From positions 66,301,319-66,365,318 of the forward strand of contig CP136069.1 of assembly GCA_032622095.1 (NCBI GenBank): a DNA stretch of 64,000 bases, read 5' to 3'. Numbering within the stretch: position 1 is the stretch's first letter; each line of letters starts with the position of its first letter. Below the pieces are notes generated by a model. It was not told where the DNA came from. It saw only the letters and a list, made by a program, of their open reading frames with translations, and searched no databases. Source of the DNA: Siphonodentalium dalli. Lineage: Eukaryota > Mollusca > Scaphopoda > Gadilida > Siphonodentaliidae. This document shows, piece by piece, positions 11,972-20,548 of the stretch. Position numbers and translations under genes: made by a program.

Positions 11972-12011
11972 TGTGGCGGGAAAATTAATTATGTGGCGGG
12001 AAAATTAATTA
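11972..12011 (+). repeat. 20-bp direct duplication with two GGCGGGAAA sites
   Basis: TGTGGCGGGAAAATTAATTA occurs twice in a row at 11972 and 11992. GGCGGGAAA is the E2F consensus read on one strand. Function is unproven. Confidence 0.8.
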
Positions 12012-12234
12012 TGATTAGGCATGCTCGCTGTGTCGGTGACCGATTACCCACGCAGGCATATATAGCTGCTATTCGCAATAGCAATCAAGCTGCTTAATAG
12101 GTTTTGCGACGAGAAGGAAATTGAATGCAACCTGGACACAATACAATGACGTCAGTTCAGCAATAAAATGTTTGATGGTATATAGATATTAGAACGTCAG
12201 TTTGTCTATAAATGTTCGATATACTATAACGATT

Positions 12235-12340
12235 AGAGCATATCTTGTCGTTGACTACGCGAATGTAGTTGCCAGTGGGAATGGTGTACACCCTTCCCAC
12301 TGTCCACTACATTCGTGTAGTCAACTCCAAGCCATGCTCT
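12235..12340. repeat. Large hairpin, two 47-bp arms
   Basis: Arms at 12235-12281 and 12294-12340 match at about 40 of 47 positions in inverted orientation without gaps. The 12-base loop contains the palindrome GGTGTACACC. It could be a microRNA-type precursor, a small fold-back element or a cruciform-forming site. No target-site duplication was identified. Confidence 0.85.
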
Positions 12341-12429
12341 ATTCATATAATATGAATGTTTGTTTTGTAAATATTAAAATGTATGAATGTGTGTTGGACT
12401 GTAAATTCTCTGAAAATCGCTTCTGCAAT

Positions 12430-12655
12430 TCACACAAATTTAGGATCCAAAACGTATTCATACATGTTTAATATTCCCAATACAAACATTCATTTCTTAA
12501 ATGGAGGCAGATGTCGCATTCTGATGTGCCAAATAAACAGTCACCACTACACAAATAATATCAGTCAATATTTTAGAATTAACTGGAAATCATTTAATCG
12601 GAAGCGATTCATTCACACACATTTACGATCCAAAACGCATTCATATACGATTAAT
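12430..12655 (+). repeat. Pair of 37-bp direct repeats
   Basis: ATTCACACAAATTTAGGATC and its continuation at about 12428 recur at about 12609 with four or five changes. The repeats lie upstream of the CR1 LINE and flank a CRE-like TGACGTCA at 12658; another lies at 12147. Confidence 0.7.
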
Positions 12656-12863
12656 TGTGACGTCACGCATAATAACAGTCTTGTAAGAACGCTCGAAATT
12701 TTAACGACTAAAAGTGAAACAAATCGACGTCAAGAAGCACAACACATACAATACATTTGGCAAATGGATTTAGAAGTACTATGAAGTGGAACAGTTTGAA
12801 GTTTCCTAAAAAATTGTTCGTTTCCCGAGGACTTGTGAGTAACATCGCCTATTATCGTGTAAA

Positions 12864-13874
12864 ATGGGACCAAAAAAACGATCAGAGACAGATTCCCGAG
12901 AAGCTATTTCAATAACTTCTGGTGGAAATTGCGGGACTTGTGATGAGGAAATTCGAGGAACAGACAATAACTTACACTGTGGTGACTGCAAAGCTATATA
13001 CCACGCAAAGTGCCAAAATATAAGTAATTCGGACTTTAAAGTGATATTGAAAAAGACCACATGCATAAAATGGTATTGCACAACTTGCAGAGAAAGCGAT
13101 AAGCGAAGCGATCTGGATGATAGACTCAAAGCAATAGAACAAAAGCTAGAACGCGGTCTCGGCAACAATCGAAATGACGATAAAATGAACGAATTACAAG
13201 AAAAATTGGACAAAGTTCTTTCACTGATGGAGAAACAACAATTAGACCGGCAACATATCTCAGATGAGATTACCGAGAAAGTTGAACATCGCATAGAGGA
13301 TGTGCAAAAAACATTTCAACATCAAATACAATGTCTCGAGGATAAAATGAAAGAAAAATGTGGTATAAACGTACAAGAATCAATCGAGCAACAAATGACG
13401 GAACTGAGAATTGAAATGGAAGAACTAAATAAACGCAAGAGAAATATAATCATTTCAAACATCCCAGAGAGTTCTCATTCCGACGAAAAAGTGATCTACG
13501 AACAAGACAGAGAAAATATTATAGGCATACTGTCAACCGTTCACAGTGACTATAAATCTACGGAAGTGGCAGAAAACTTTGTAAGACTAGGAAAACAGAA
13601 GGAAAATCAACCAAGACCAGTGAAATTAACAGTAAATTCAGAGGAAATGAGAGACACATTGATTTAAAAAGCTGTGGAGTTCAACCGAATTAGTGATGCG
13701 AATCCGAAAGATAAAAATTATTTCAACCGTGATCTGACCAAAAAGGAAAGTGAAAAACAAACATCTCTTCGCGACGAACTTAAACAAAAGAGAAGTGAGA
13801 ACCCCCGAGAGCGTTTCGTTATTCGGAAAGACAAAGTGGTTAAATTCTCAAAAAATGGAACATCATCGAAATGA
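12864..13874 (+). pseudogene. CR1 ORF1: PHD finger, coiled coil, RNA-binding-type domain
   Basis: ORF1 proteins of CR1 elements coat the element RNA. The ATG at 12864 begins MGPKKRSETD. Residues about 23-75 hold a PHD-type C4HC3 finger (CGTC, CGDC, HAKC, WYCTTC). Residues about 85-190 are highly charged and predicted coiled coil. From about 192, KRKRNIIISNIPES starts the region that resembles the RRM-like part of LINE ORF1 proteins. An in-frame TAA at 13665-13667 interrupts it. The same frame continues for 68 codons to a TGA at 13872-13874, giving about 336 codons in all. The single stop indicates a recently active copy. Confidence 0.85.
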
Positions 13875-15374
13875 CTTTCATCTCTGGACAACGGTAAGAA
13901 GAATATACATAAATTGGCAAAATGGAACACTAAACCAGTTTGTTTATACATAAATGCTGATAATTTGGTCAATAAAAGGGACGAACTGGATATTGTTAAC
14001 GATGATGTTGAACCTAGTATTATATGTGTCACCGAAGTTTATCCAAAAAACTCAAAAACAACAATAAATCCAAGCGAGATGCAAATAAAAGGCTATGACA
14101 TGTTTATCGGAAAAAATCCAAGAAGAGGCGTTATTATGCACATTCACGCTTCTTTATCGGCACAATCAAGTGAAGCATTAAATGTATCTGAATTCCAAGA
14201 ATCTGTGTGGTGTGAGTGGCGAGTAGGACAGGATACTGTATTAGTTGGATGCATATACAGGAGCACTAGTTCGGAGAGAGAAAATGACAAAGAAATGGCG
14301 ACACTGTTCAAGAAAATAAAGAAGAAAAACCCTAGAAATTTGCTAATTGTCGGAGACTTCAATGAGCCGGAAATTGATTGGAGCACTGGACATTCTCCAG
14401 GTGATAGCGGTCGAAAACTTCTGGAATGTTTACGAAAGGGTTTCCAAGTACAACTAGTAACTAAGCCAACGCGACACAGGCAAGGGCAAAAATCCAATTT
14501 ACTCGACCTTTGCATAACCAACAATGAAGATATCGTTAAGGAGATAATTCACCGCAACCCACTTGGACATAGCGACCACGATACGCTAGAATTAAAATTG
14601 GACCCATGTATATTCGAAGCAGAGAAATCACCACAGACGAATCGTTACTTGTTTAACAAAGGGAACTACGATGCTATTCGACGGTCAATTCAATATGAAC
14701 CATGGGATATTCTTACTACTATGGATGTATGCACTGGCTGGGAAAAACTTTATAAAAAACTAGGGGAACTTATGGAGGAACATATACCAAAATCCACCCG
14801 ACAAAATATAAAGAAACAGAAAAACAAGTGGTCAACAAAAGATGTGCTTAGTGCAATCAGACAAAAAAGGCAAGATTACAAGAGATACAGGAATGCGAGG
14901 GGTGAACAGACTTACAACCAGTACAAACTTTCTAGAGAGAATTCAAACAGGATGATAAAAGAAGCGAAGCTGAACTATGAGCGGAAACTGTCTCGTGAGT
15001 GTAAAAAAAATCCGAAATCGTTCTGGGGATATGTCAGCAGCAAAACAGGAACCAATCACGGAATAGCGGACCTTCAAAACAAAAAGAAAAACACGATGGC
15101 ACGAAAAGACAAAGAAAAGGCGGATATATTAAATGATTTCTTCTCCAGCGTGTTCACTAAAGAGAATCTGACAAACTTTCCAATTTTGGATGACAAAACA
15201 AACGGAAAACACATTGTAGATATACAAGTTACATCGGCAGCTGTAGAAAAGAAACTGAGAAACCTGAACCCATTCAAAAGTTATGGCCCGGACGGTATAT
15301 CACCTCGGATCTTGAAAGAAACTGTATATATAAGAAAGGTTCAAAATCCGACCCAAGTAACTATCGACCCGTGA
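13875..15374 (+). pseudogene. CR1 ORF2, endonuclease and start of reverse transcriptase
   Basis: This frame is in register with ORF1 and follows it after the single TGA at 13872. No ATG precedes the conserved start of the endonuclease. The endonuclease shows LYINADNLVNKRDEL (Asn), VTEVYPKN (Glu), LLIVGDFNEPEIDW (Asp, Asn) and LGHSDHDTLE (SDH). A linker with KKNPKSFWGYV follows, then the first reverse transcriptase motif KSYGPDGISPRILKE at about 15280. Just after this the frame breaks: the expected next part, KKGSKSDPSNYRPVSLT, is in another frame from about 15330, and the intervening stretch usual in CR1 (roughly 30-40 codons) is missing, so a deletion is inferred. Confidence 0.85.
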
Positions 15375-16678
15375 GTCTCACTTGTATATTATGTAAGATC
15401 ATGGAATCGTTTGTCAGTGACGCTATCGCCGCACACATGGAGCAGTATTCCTTATTCACTGAGTGTCAACACGGCTTCAGGAGTAAACGTTCATGTAAAA
15501 CACAACTGTTGGAATATCTGTCACACGTTACATCAGAACTCGACAGAGGCGAACCGGTAGATGTGATATACCTAGACTTCCAAAAGGCGTTTGATACTGT
15601 GCCACACGAGAGGTTGATTCACAAACTGAGAGCATATGGAATACAAGGCAGTCTGATAACATGGATTCGAGACTTTCTAAGTAATAGAATACAGCGTGTT
15701 AAAGTAAACAGTGAGTGTTCAGAATGGATGAGTGTTACGAGCGGAGTTCCACAGGGTATAGTATTGGGTCCTATTCTATTCATAATATTCATCAATGACT
15801 TACCAGATAGTGTTAAAGCGATATGCCATATATTTGCTGACGACACTAAAATGGTAGGCAACCCTAATACAAGTAACATCCAAAACAATATTGATGATGT
15901 GTACCAATGGTCAACAAATTGGCAACTTAAATTCAATTCCTCAAAAATTCACGTGCTGCACTTTGGATTCAACAACCCTCGGCATCAATACAACATGACC
16001 GATTCGACAGAAAGACCACCAATTCTAGTGAGCGAGTATGAAAAAGATCTGGGAGTGACTATTGATACGCAACTAAAGTTTGATTGTCAAATTAACAGTG
16101 TGTGTAGTCGCGCATATAGAACTCTGGGCATAATCAGGAGAACTTTCGTCAGTTTAGAACCAGATACATTTAGCTACTTGTACAGGTCTATGGTGAGACC
16201 AATACTGGAATATTGTAATACGGCTTGGAACCCTCATCACAAGAACAGAAGCATAACCATTGAACGGGTGCAGAGGCCAGCAACAAAAATGGTGCCGAAA
16301 TTTCGAAAATTAAGTTATAGAGACAGAATGATAAACCTCGGTTTGATGTCTTTGAAATATCGCCGATTCAGAGGTGATATGATAGAGACATACAAATACT
16401 AGAATGAGTTATACAACGTGGACGAGAGTAAACTGTTCAAGCGAGCAGAGTACACCCAAACAAGAGGTAACACTATGAAATTGGCATATTCGAGATCATC
16501 GAAGGATATCGGGATGTTCTTCTTCTGCAACCGAATTGTTTCCAGCTGGAATGCCCTGCCTGATTATATTGTACAATCACAAACACTAGCAGAATTCAAA
16601 ACTCTATTGGACAATCACTTCCGCCCAATACGGTACGAATGTGATACAGAAGGGATGGATTACCATGCAGTAAAATAA
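15330..16678 (+). pseudogene. CR1 ORF2, reverse transcriptase core and C-terminus
   Basis: This carries the catalytic core: KKGSKSDPSNYRPVSLT, QHGFRSKRSCKTQL, YLDFQKAFDTVPHERL (motif A), SGVPQGIVLGPILFIIFIND (motif B), HIFADDTKM (motif C with both Asp) and WQLKFNSSKIHVLHFG. The C-terminal part includes LGVTIDTQLKF, RPILEYCNTAWNPH and FFFCNRIVSSWNALPD, a classical CR1/L2 ending. A TAG at 16400-16402, most simply a CAG to TAG change, interrupts it. The same frame runs on to TAA at 16676-16678. The core residues are intact. Confidence 0.9.
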
Positions 16679-16760
16679 CTTTTGATATAATCCAGAACTA
16701 AGAGTCATTCGACTCGTTCTGTGTATCTTGATGTTATGTTATGTTATGTTAATAATCACA

Positions 16761-17312
16761 AAACAAACATTCATGAATCCAAATTTTAAGGAATAATTAA
16801 CAGTATTAGGAACTAAGATCGAGAAATAACGTCAACTGCATATCCGATTATGATACATTGTGTCGCATGACATTTGATGTTATTTATCGATATTAGTTCA
16901 AACTAAAAAAAAATGTTATTCCTTATAATAACATCCTGTCAAAAACATGCAAGGCCACCAGCAGCCATCTTGGAGTTTGGTTTTTGCATCATTAGATCCA
17001 TGCTACATGCTACACCCCTTTTCCAAACTACATTTGAACCTTCTGAATGATCTCTAGATAGGACCGGAGCTATTAAATAAAAACATTTTAGAAGGAAAAC
17101 ATGGCTTTTCGTTCTTTGCATCGCTTCCATACACGACATACACACCACTAATCCAATCAGCAAGCTCGCATAGAGCTTTAGAAAAAAGCTAATGATCTGT
17201 AGGAAATCAATTTAAAATCATGGCTGCCATTGGCCATCTGTGTCTCTTTGCATTACTAAATCTATTTGCATGCCATTGTTGACATTAATTAATAAATTCA
17301 ATATCTTTTAAC
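16761..17312. other. No gene seen; upstream intron of next exon if that gene is real
   Basis: No repeat or exon recognised. The last bases are a pyrimidine-rich acceptor, ATATCTTTTAACAG, ending at 17314. Confidence 0.4.
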
Positions 17313-17319
17313 AGATAAG

Positions 17320-17931
17320 ATGCCACTCTCAGCTACTGAAAAACAGCGTCGCTATAGGGAGAAACGTGATGCGGATCCAGAGAGGAGACAACAGTATCTG
17401 CAAAAGGAAAAAGAAAAGTACTCAGATGATAAACTTAATGGGAAGAAAAACCTTGTATCAAAACAGGATAGTCGAACTCAACGTAGAACGAAACGGGAAT
17501 GGAAGAAGAGACAGATAAAATGTCGCGCCAGAAAGAGAGCAGCTACAGCTGCTGCATCATTTACGCCACCAGCCACTCCCCAGGACAATAACCCACAACG
17601 CAGGAGAGGGCGTAGAACCATAAAGAAAGACAGAGCAGCATGTTACCGCAGAATAAAGAAACTTGAAGATAATATAAAACGTAAGGACTCTGCTCTAGCT
17701 AGATATAAGATGCGCCTGTTGAGGTTGAAAACGCCTACAAATGACAAACCTTCATGTGCTGACACTCCAAGAACAAGAAAACTATTGAAGAATCTATCGG
17801 CCCCAACACCAGTTAGGAAAACACTCACATTCCACTACTCAGTTGTTGAGCAAATAAAGCAGAAATACAAGAGGACTAAAAGTAAAAAGGCTAAGATCAC
17901 GGGTATAGATTTTGGAGAAATTGTCACGTGA
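17320..17931 (+). CDS. Basic coiled-coil protein of an uncharacterised, probably transposon-associated family
   Basis: 203 intact codons starting MPLSATEKQRRYREKRDADP. The ATG lies six bases after a good splice acceptor (TTTTAACAG at 17306-17314), so the reading frame begins in an internal exon. The N-terminal third is very rich in Arg, Lys and Glu with bZIP-like spacing, the middle holds KKDRAACYRRIKKLEDNIKR (coiled coil), and the C-terminal part includes RKLLKNLSAPTPVRKTLTFH and IKQKYKRTKSKKAK. From general knowledge, proteins with this order of features recur in many copies in fish, mollusc and cnidarian genomes as the N-terminal part of larger uncharacterised proteins, which suggests mobile-element origin. 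Here the similarity ends near KITG, where a GGGTATAG donor-like site lies (about 17901) or the copy is truncated. Nuclear localisation is likely from the basic clusters. Confidence 0.6.
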   Translation: MPLSATEKQRRYREKRDADPERRQQYLQKEKEKYSDDKLNGKKNLVSKQDSRTQRRTKREWKKRQIKCRARKRAATAAASFTPPATPQDNNPQRRRGRRTIKKDRAACYRRIKKLEDNIKRKDSALARYKMRLLRLKTPTNDKPSCADTPRTRKLLKNLSAPTPVRKTLTFHYSVVEQIKQKYKRTKSKKAKITGIDFGEIVT

Positions 17932-18418
17932 CTTCGGTTAGCAACCGTGTGGAGATTGCAAAAAACGCGGAATTGGAAATGAAGCTTCGCGATAAAAATG
18001 AAAGTAACTACTTCACAACTTACGAAGAATTCACATGTGATTTAAGTATATTAATTTCATTTAGACCAATTTCGTTGGTCAGCTTAATTAAAACGAAATA
18101 TGAAGTCATGACGATAATCCAGACAAGATTTTACAATCCACGACACGTCAATTTGGCATGTCGTCTCCGCCGTGACCACTGAATGATGTTATATATATTA
18201 TTCTTAGCGCTATGTCGCCGAAAAAAGGCAAATTTGAGGCACATCATGTGTGGTTGCCCCACTATATACGTGTCACGTACGATTAATATTAGTACTATAC
18301 TATATTGAAACGGTCTATTTTTCATTTGGAGGGGTTTCCATGTGGTAAAACCAGACCACAGCCATGCGAATATATAATACAAGAGCAAAATAACTCACAT
18401 TCATTGAAGGGAATGTTC

Positions 18419-18463
18419 AGATAATAAGTTCAACAAACGACGTCTGTTGAACTTATATTATCT
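18419..18463. repeat. Hairpin adjoining the MITE
   Basis: AGATAATAAGTTCAACA pairs with TGTTGAACTTATATTATCT, with a two-base insertion in the right arm and a 9-base loop (AACGACGTC). It ends at the TTAA target of the following element. Confidence 0.85.
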
Positions 18464-18466
18464 TAA

Positions 18467-18789
18467 AGGGGGACTGTACACTAAATCCAACCATTTGTGG
18501 TACCATCCCCTTTTATAATCAACCGAATATACGCAACAAATGAATGAATTTCAGCCATGGATTCTATGAACGATGCAAACGACATGATAATAATAATGAA
18601 AATGAATAAATGGCTGGAGTCATAAATTCATTTTCATTATAATTACCATGTTGTATTTATCATTTATAGAGCACATGGGTGTATTTTGCACTAATCCATT
18701 GTTCAAATTCATTCATTTGTTGTATACATTATGTTGAGTATAAAAGGAGATGGGCCCATATATGACAGGATTTAGTGTACAGTACCCCT
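18467..18789. mobile_element. Fold-back MITE with TTAA target, copy 1
   Basis: This 323-bp element starts AGGGGGACTGTACACTAAAT and ends ATTTAGTGTACAGTACCCCT. It is flanked by TTAA on the left (18463-18466) and TTAT on the right, one change from the expected duplication. The arms pair along nearly the whole length, around a centre related to TTTATGACTGGAGTCATAAA. TTAA duplications are typical of piggyBac and Kolobok superfamilies. No coding capacity. Both arms contain TATAAAAGG on opposite strands. Confidence 0.88.
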
Positions 18790-18793
18790 TTAT

Positions 18794-19830
18794 CATTTCC
18801 TAAGGGGACTACTCACCAATGGTTATTAAGTAACGAAAGGTTTAAACGTGTATTCAGGTATCCAGGCCCCATGGGTTTGGAAACCGGTCCGCTGATCGCC
18901 CCTTCGTGCACTGCCCTTACGCGGCGTGTATACAAGAGAAAAGTAGAACGATTTATCATCGCTCGGAAACTGATAAAATATAGCCCATGTCATCGACGTC
19001 GTCACGGATAGGTCGGCGAAGGATTCCTCTTTCAACTAATATCACAATTGCGCTTCAATTCCATTTCTACCCATAGCGCTTAAATAAATGTTTGAACAGA
19101 AACATACAAAACTGTAACTTCCTAGATTTTTCGAAGGTTGTTGATTCTGTGCTGAGAGTTGGGTTCTGGAGAAAACGTATCGTTTATGGTATCAATGGAA
19201 ACACTTTAAATGTTAGTCAGTCACCCTATAAACACCTCACACTGCAGGTGCGTCTGCGTGAACGATGAAGACTCGTGTTTCTTTCCTAGCCTTTCCTAGG
19301 ACGGACGTGAGACTAACTTCGGATTCTATAAGGCATGCGATGATGTTTCGCGTAACTATGTGTTGTTTGCCATCGTAAGGAAATAGTCCCAGATAAATAA
19401 AGACTCTTTGACGTATTGAATAGCGTATTTTTAATGTAATGACTTTTCGAACTCTTCTTTAGTTAGAGTTTATTGGAAAACTTTCGGAAGCCGCAGTATT
19501 TTTGAGACTTAGCTTATGGAATGTAAACAGACGACAAACCGGAAGTCAAATGTCACCTACCACTATTTCCTGGCATGTAACGAACGTTGCATATCACAAT
19601 TTATAGAATGGGATTATTGAATGAATTAGGGTAATATCATGTAATAACTCTACATTCCATAATACATATGTAATGTCTTATGTTGACGATAAGAATAAAC
19701 TGAATTGATTGATGATAGCGCGGTCTTTCCTCCATTTTTTAAAACTGACTAATCCGCGATATCGAAATTACGATAAACGAAAACAAAAACAAAAACAAAA
19801 CAGAACAAAAACAACAAAACCAGATATTCA
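18794..19830. other. No gene seen; probable upstream region and intron of the next gene
   Basis: No long reading frame with protein character. A CCTATAAACACC stretch near 19225 followed by CTGCAG and GTGCGT near 19246 could be a promoter and untranslated first exon for the secreted-peptide exon that follows, but this is speculative. Confidence 0.3.
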
Positions 19831-19853
19831 TATTCTAACATTCAATATTTCAG

Positions 19854-20132
19854 ATGTATTCAACAATACTCGTCGCCGTCATTGCCTGCCTGGCATCATC
19901 ACACATGGCGCTCGGCATGGACAGTCAATGGACAGACAACACGGATCAGATGACGCTCGTGCATGGTCAGGTACCCATGAGCCAACCTATGTCATTCGGT
20001 TGAGTCGCCAGCCAGCCTATGTCATTCGGTGGAGTCGCCAGCCAGCCTATGTCCTTCGGTGGAGCCGTCAGCCAGCCTATGGTTATGGACCACAGAGAGG
20101 CCACTAATTGCATTTCCAAGGGTCTGCAATAG
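19854..20132 (+). CDS. Secreted repeat peptide exon, SQPMSFGG-type repeats, one in-frame TGA
   Basis: A branch-point-like TTCTAAC and acceptor TTCAATATTTCAG immediately precede the ATG at 19854. The product begins MYSTILVAVIACLASSHMAL, a typical signal peptide, followed by an acidic segment (MDSQWTDNTDQM) and four 30-base repeats starting near 19979: SQPMSFG-stop-VA, SQPMSFGGVA, SQPMSFGGAV, SQPMVMD. Changes between repeats are largely synonymous in this frame (CAA/CAG, TCA/TCC). A TGA at 20001-20003 stands where the next two repeats have GGA. Without it the frame runs to TAG at 20130-20132 (92 residues); with it the product is 49 residues ending in Gly, a possible amidation site. A polyadenylation signal AATAAA lies at 20239. 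The function could be an extracellular matrix or gland protein, or a peptide precursor. It is not recognised as a known family. Confidence 0.6.
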
Positions 20133-20548
20133 TGTACAGATAAACAAACCAACTCTGAGTATGATTTGGATGAGTGATGGAAGTTAAAATGCTGTGATTT
20201 GAATAATCTACGGAGTCATGGTGAACTAATTATTGGGAATAAATCAATACTAGTCGCCAGAATACCATGCTATATTTACAATGAATTCTACTGCACAAAG
20301 ACAATGTATTTATCGCCAAATATGTCGACCCACGAGGATATGTTGACATATAGAGGTTCCGCTTCTCGCGTGCGCAATTCTTAGGTCTATAGCTCAAACG
20401 GCTTCTTATTTGTTAGCACAAATCAATGGTGTCTCATCTTCCTATATCAATGTGCAGGCTAAAATATAGGTATACATATATGTCATTGGATTTTCGGTAT
20501 GATGTCTATATATATATAATTACTCAATATCAACTTCGACTTATAGGC
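20133..20548. other. 3' flank of the secreted-peptide exon
   Basis: It contains AATAAA at 20239-20244, about 107 bases after the distal stop. Nothing else is recognised. Confidence 0.45.

Larger units (their letters stand above)
12864..16760 (+). mobile_element. Nearly complete CR1-like LINE
   Basis: About 3.9 kb: ORF1 at 12864-13874, ORF2 at 13875-16678, then a 3' end with a bulged hairpin (AGAAC, GAGTC, loop ATTC, GACTC, GTTCT at 16695-16721) and a (TGTTA)n tail near 16733-16750. CR1 elements characteristically end in short tandem repeats rather than poly-A. Damage is light: one TAA inside ORF1, one deletion with frame change in ORF2 near 15320, and one TAG near the ORF2 end. The 5' boundary is uncertain and may lie somewhat before 12864. 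Confidence 0.92.

Noticed and set aside
19709-20107. Longer 132-codon frame overlapping the secreted-peptide exon
   Set aside because: Repeat-to-repeat differences are non-synonymous in this frame but mostly synonymous in the signal-peptide frame, and it lacks an acceptor-linked start.
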